A DNA stretch of 64,000 nucleotides from Chinchilla lanigera (Eukaryota; Chordata; Mammalia; Rodentia; Chinchillidae), in the NCBI RefSeq assembly GCF_000276665.1, contig NW_004955433.1, positions 14,369,558-14,433,557 on the forward strand, written 5' to 3'. The notes below the pieces were generated by a model, which saw only the letters and a program-made list of their open reading frames with translations, searched no databases and was not told the origin of the DNA. A program made the position numbers and the translations under genes. Shown here piece by piece: positions 59,351 through 64,000 of the stretch. The stretch's first letter is position 1, and every line of letters starts with the position of its first letter.

Positions 59351-59505
59351 TTTTTTTTTTGGTCTTTTTCGAGGCAGGATCTCGCTATGCAGTTCACCCT
59401 GGCCTTGAGCTCACTATGTAGCTCAGGCTGGTCTCAAACTCACAACGATCCTCCTGCCTCAGCCTCCCAAGTGCTGGGATTACAGGTGTGCACCACCACA
59501 CCCAG
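59351..59505 (-). mobile_element. B1-type SINE (part of ID-B1 pair)
   Basis: Minus strand. Shares one outer target duplication with the next element. Confidence 0.93.
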
Positions 59506-59593
59506 CTTTTTATTTTTTTGTACCGGAAATTGAACTTATGACCTCATGTTTACCATGAAGGCGCTTATGCCACTGAGCTATATTCCCAGCCTG
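59506..59593 (-). mobile_element. ID-type SINE (part of ID-B1 pair)
   Basis: Minus strand, directly joined to the previous SINE through a short T-rich linker. tactcagctatctt flanks the pair at 59337-59350 and 59594-59607. Confidence 0.92.
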
Positions 59594-59609
59594 TACTCAG
59601 CTATCTTTT

Positions 59610-59760
59610 AAGGCACTTAATATTTGTTAGGCACTGTGCCATGTACCTAACATATATTATATAATTTTTTTCTAAACTAACCTTGTGAAATAAATGTTAG
59701 CTCCATTTTATAAATGAGGAAGATCAGATAGCAAGTGGGCACCCAGAATTCAAACTCAGC
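59610..59760 (-). mobile_element. MIR fragment
   Basis: Antisense MIR: ttgttaggcactgtgccatg, then ccattttataaatgaggaag. Confidence 0.8.
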
Positions 59761-60679
59761 TTGGTTAATAAGAATAAGAACTTGCCATATGGCACTTTTC
59801 AATTCCCAGAGAATTGTCAAGTCATTTCAAAGCCACAGAAAGGGGAGAGACAAGGATTGTTTTCTACATTTAACAGGAAAAAAGTGGAGCTCAAAAAAGC
59901 AGTAGTAGTATCTAAAATTTTCAGTGAATTGAAGTACAGGTGAGACTTGAAGCCTGGCCTCCTGATCTTTCTTATGGCTCTCGTGTATACTGGGACCAGC
60001 TTTTGTACTCTTACTCTCCTGGGCCTGGAGTGTTTGACTCAACTTCCATGACTTTCTGCTCATGGTGGGGCTGCCTAACTTGAAGGAGTTGGGGCAGGTC
60101 AAAGGCAGGGAGCCTTTAGATTTTTCCATCCTTAGAAACAAAGTTTCTGGTGCAGCCTTTGCTTGTAAAACGGTTTCTGTCCCAGATTCCCTACCTTCTT
60201 CATTAGTCGTCCTTCACTCTCTACCTCCCCTCTCAGGCTTTCTGCATACATAAAACATAAACCACCTACTGCAGGCGAATGTTCATTCACTTAGATGAAC
60301 ATTCTCCTCTAATAATTCTAATAGCTGATTTTTAAATTCTAAGGTTTTCAATGCTGGTACACATTCAAGTCATTTGGGCTCTAAATGCAGCCTTATATGT
60401 CACTGAGGGAAATATAGCACCATGGAACAGAATTTGGAATAACTAGCAAAATTGACCCAGCACTTCCGTTTCCAGGATTCTCTCCCAAAGGTGTATTGGC
60501 AAAGTCTTGTGCACAAAGATACTTACGACAGTATTATTTGTAATAGCAAAAATAAGAACTCAAATGTCCACCTGTAGGGTACTGTTGAATAAATGTGGCA
60601 CATCTGTATTCTAGAGTACTTTTTAGGTAGTACCAAGGAATAACAATATACACTACTGCAGTGATTCTAGGACATACTA

Positions 60680-60769
60680 ATTTTTCTTTTTTTTTTTGGT
60701 ACTGGGAATTGAACTTGGGACCTTGTGCTTGCCGGGCAGGCATTGTGCTGCTGAGCTGTCTCTCCAGCC
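60680..60769 (-). mobile_element. ID-type SINE
   Basis: Minus strand. tctaggacatacta at 60666-60679 and 60771-60784. Confidence 0.94.
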
Positions 60770-61210
60770 ATCTAGGACATACTACTAGGTAAAAACTGCA
60801 AGGAGGAGAAAAGTTAAAAAACTAAAAAAAATTTTAAAAAAGGAGGAGAAAAGTATATAATAGTCTTATTATTTATTTTAAAAAGCAGATTAAAGACATC
60901 CTATATTCATGAATCAGAGGACTTAACTATTAAAGTGTTAATATTCTCCAAATTGGTCACAGCTGTAGTTTTTTGCAGAAATTGTAAAATTTTTTGCAGA
61001 AGTTGATCCTAAATTCAAGGGACCTAGTGTAGCCAAAATGATCTTTAAAAGGCAGAAAGAAGGTGAAAATCTTATATGTCTAATTCAGAATTTACTAGCA
61101 TGCCTCAGTAATCAACTTTGTTTGATGCTGATGTAAGGTTAGACATATAGATTAATGGAATAGAATTTTGAATCCAGAAATAAATTCATGTGTCCTTGTT
61201 TAGCTGATAG

Positions 61211-61370
61211 GTTTTTTTTTTTTTTGTCTTTTTGAGACAGGGTCTTGCTATGCAGTTCAGGCTAACCTTGAGCTCAGTTTGTAGCTCAGGCTGGTGTCAG
61301 ATTTGTAGCGATCCTCCTGCCTCAGCATCCTGAGTGCTGGGATTACAGGCATGTGCCACTACACCTGGCT
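61211..61370 (-). mobile_element. B1-type SINE nested in L1
   Basis: Minus strand. tagctgat on both sides. Confidence 0.92.
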
Positions 61371-61652
61371 AGCTGATTTTTAACAAGGATGCCAAGACCA
61401 GTCAATGAGGAAAGACTTCCTTTTTTCTTTTTAAGATTAGGAAAATTTATTGGAGAAAAGGAATGGGGAATAGGAATAACTACTGAGAGACAGGAGGGGT
61501 CCTGCATGGGTCCAAGTATAGTCTTTTTGAACAAATGGTGCTGGATATCTACATGCAAAAGAATGAAGCTGGACACCTAATTCGTACCATAAACATAAAT
61601 TAAATTCAGGTGGATTACAGGCCTAAATGTAGGAGTTAAAACTGTAAAATTT

Positions 61653-61734
61653 TTTTTTTTGTGTACCAGGAATCAAACTCAGGACCTTATGCTTGCCAAG
61701 CAGGTACTTGTGCCACTGAGCTATATCCCTGGCA
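61653..61734 (-). mobile_element. ID-type SINE nested in L1
   Basis: Minus strand. aaactgtaaaatttt on both sides. Confidence 0.94.
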
Positions 61735-61877
61735 AAACTGTAAAATTTTCAAGGAGAAAATATAGGCATAAATCTTCTTGACCTTTGGTTTGGTAGAGCC
61801 TTTTTAGATATAACACCAATAGCACAAGTGACAGAAGAAAAAGAATAGTTGAACTTAATCAGAATTAAAAACTTCTG

Positions 61878-62045
61878 AGAGCTGGACTTGCACACATACC
61901 ACCTATGAAGCTAAGGCAGGAAAAGCACAAGTTCAAAGGCAGCCTGGCCAATTTAGTGAGACTCTGTTCAAACAAAACAAACAAACAAACAAACAAAAAA
62001 GGCTGTGGATATAGTTCAGTGGTAAAGCACCTGCCTAGCCTGTGA
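61878..62045 (+). mobile_element. B1-dID SINE nested in L1
   Basis: Diverged B1 half, (AAAC)n linker, then ggctgtggatatagttcag. Confidence 0.8.
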
Positions 62046-62105
62046 ACTAACCATGTAACCTGGCATGTGAACTAACTAGCAGGTGTTCTAGCCTTGAGTA
62101 TACTT

Positions 62106-62190
62106 GGTTTTTTTTTGGTACTGGGAATCAAACTCAGGACCTTATGCTTGCCAGGCAGGCACTTGTGCCACTGAGCTATATCCCCGGCCC
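62106..62190 (-). mobile_element. ID-type SINE
   Basis: Minus strand. ctaaccttgag-like flanks (tctagccttgag / gctaaccttgag). Confidence 0.9.
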
Positions 62191-62311
62191 TGGTGTGCTA
62201 ACCTTGAGTCAAGTCTCCGGAGCTGCAAAAAAAAAAAACAACCAAACAAAAACAAAAAATCCTTTTGTACTTCAAAAACTCTTTTATACTATCAAGAAAA
62301 GCAAAATAACA

Positions 62312-62455
62312 TGCTACTATGGTGGTGCTTGATCTCAGTGCTCTGGAGGCTGAGGTAGGAGGTTCCTGAGTTCAAGGCCAGCCTGGGCTATATAATGAAT
62401 TCAAGTTAACCTGAACTAAATAGCAAGATACTGTGTCCCCAAAATAAAAACAAAC
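62312..62455 (+). mobile_element. B1-type SINE, diverged
   Basis: Sense, gctactatggtggtgcttga to actgtgtccccaaaataaa. Confidence 0.82.
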
Positions 62456-62810
62456 CAAAAGACAAACAAAAACAAAAAACACCAAAAACCAACAATAACA
62501 GCAACAGAATCCCACAGAATGGGAAAAAAATTTGTAAATTATGTATCTAAGGGACTTGTGTTTAGAACATATTTTAAAAAACTCAACTCTTAGAATTTAG
62601 TAATAAAAAAGGCAATGTAATTTAAAAATAAAGGAAAGGTTTTTGTTTAATAAGCAAGTGAGAAATGCTGAGTGTCATTTGCCATCAGGGAACTGCAAGT
62701 CAAAAACACAAGGAAGACACTATATCATACCACCAGGATAGTTGTACTCAAAGCAACGTATAATAAGTGTCGATAAGGATATGGAAGAAATCGAAACCCT
62801 CGTACACTGT

Positions 62811-63236
62811 GTTAGCCAGCTTTCTGTCATGGTAACAAAACACCTGAGACAACTCAATGTAAAGAAGTAAAGATTTTTTCCCCTTACAATTTCAGAGGTT
62901 CCACTTTGTGCTCATTTGGTTCCATTGCTTCTGGGCCTGTGGCAACATAACAGAAAGATCATGGCAGAGGAAGGCTACTTCCTCCTGACAACTGGAGGCA
63001 GAGAGCAAGAACCAGAGTGAAAGGGGCCACAGAGAAAATATACCCTAAAAAGCCACTCCTCCTCGTGACCTGATCCCTTCAATTAGGCTGCACCTTCCCA
63101 TAGGCACATTGAACCATTTAATTTACATGATGAAGTTAGAGCCCCATGTTCCAGTCCTTCCTCAAAGCCCCATCAGCTGGCAACCAAGTTTTCCACATAG
63201 TAGGCCTTTCGGGGACATTTTGGACCCCAACTGTAA
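62811..63236 (-). mobile_element. MaLR LTR nested in L1
   Basis: Bounded by TG...CA (tgttagccagctttctgtca to aactgtaaca). It splits the L1 between ccctcgtacactg and ttggtgggaatgc. Confidence 0.8.
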
Positions 63237-63480
63237 CATACATTGTTGGTGGGAATGCAAAATGCTTCAGCTCTTTTGGAAGATCTTTCACCAGGTCCTC
63301 AAAGGAGTAAATATAGTTACTATATGATCTAACAATTCCATTTCTAGGCCTGTACCTAAGAGAGGAAAATATTTGTCCACACAAAGACTTGTATGTGAAT
63401 GTTTATGGCAGCATTTAAAAAAAAAATTATTTTAAAGAGAAACCAATAAAAATGATACAGAATTTCAAAACATGATAGTA
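63237..63480 (+). mobile_element. L1 continuation, sense
   Basis: ttggtgggaatgcaaaatgc, then ctaacaattccatttctagg. Confidence 0.82.
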
Positions 63481-63639
63481 GATTAACAGTGGTTAATATA
63501 TTGCATACTGTTATCTTCAAAGTAGTTGCTCATTACAAAATATAGGCATGAAAAATTAATCAAACAATATAAGCACCAACTGTTCTTTTTAGTGAACTAA
63601 TAGAAATTAGTAGTATAACTGTCTTAGCTATCTTGTGTG

Positions 63640-64000
63640 TATATATCTATACATACATATGTATATATATTTTTTTCTCCTTTCCCCTTACTTCTTTTCT
63701 CCTTTCCACAGTCCTCATTGTTCTTTCCTTTTGAGCAGTTTCTTCCCCTTTCACAATCTCTATTGTATGTTTTGGATCTTGTTTATTCTTTTAGTTTCTT
63801 ACACTAGGGAGACAATAAGATGTTTACACACGTGACTCTGATTTATTTCATTTATGAGTATGGTCTCAAATTGCATCCATTTACTTATAAAAGCCTTGAG
63901 TTTATCCTTCTTTGTGGCTGAGTAGTATCCATTATATAAAAATACTACATTTTTTTATGTGGTGTTTTCTGTTCCTCGGTTGATGGGCATTTGGGTTGTT
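63640..64000 (-). mobile_element. L1 3' region, antisense, cut by window end
   Basis: tttctcctttccccttactt, then gctgagtagtatccattata and gttgatgggcatttgggttg. Confidence 0.85.

Larger units (their letters stand above)
61010..62810 (+). mobile_element. L1 ORF2 3'-region, sense, heavily interrupted
   Basis: Pieces show gaacaaatggtgctggatat, taaaactgtaaaattttcaa and gaaatgctgagtgtcatttg in L1 order. The reading frame is destroyed. It resumes at 63240 after a MaLR insertion. Confidence 0.82.

Overview
This window is vertebrate nuclear DNA from a rodent. It is dense with two SINE families: a ~145-bp monomer derived from 7SL RNA ('B1-type' below) and a ~75-bp element derived from tRNA-Ala ('ID-type'). 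Older dimers made of a B1 half followed by an ID-like half ('B1-dID') are also common. No murid B2 or B4 element was recognised. That mix points to a non-murid rodent of the squirrel-related or beaver-related branches. Beaver (Castor) is my best guess, held loosely because no repeat library could be searched.

The gene order is metallothionein cluster then NUP93, all on the + strand. It matches the known mammalian synteny MT4-MT3-MT2-MT1-NUP93. Positions 1-9000 hold a tandem metallothionein array: the eroded intron-2/exon-3 part of one gene (about 20-345) and two intact three-exon genes (coding spans 3328-4306 and 7027-8849), each encoding 61 residues with 20 cysteines. The second gene has a strong CpG-rich promoter with a TATA box, a GC box and six metal-response-element cores. 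In the first gene the proximal metal element and GC box are decayed. A 126-bp segment is nearly identical between the two genes but sits in different introns.

From 9000 to 38400 is intergenic DNA with no gene I can support. It holds SINEs, old L1, L2 and MIR fragments, MaLR LTRs and a candidate processed pseudogene (35190-35640). A CpG island at 38390-38800 is the NUP93 promoter, with noncoding exon 1 ending at the donor at 38625. The first coding exon (55881-56073, ATG at 55895) encodes residues 1-59 and part of codon 60 of the nuclear-pore scaffold protein Nup93. The 17.3-kb first intron is filled with nested repeats, including a tail-to-tail L2 pair and an L1 with a perfect 15-bp target-site duplication. 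The second intron runs past the window end.

The genes are unrelated in function: metallothioneins buffer zinc and copper in the cytosol, and Nup93 is a structural nucleoporin. They are linked only by old synteny. I found no undescribed multi-gene system. The most unusual signals are the displaced 126-bp duplicate, an in-frame stop-free intron 2 in the first metallothionein, a possible overlapping upstream ORF in NUP93, and several odd SINE architectures.
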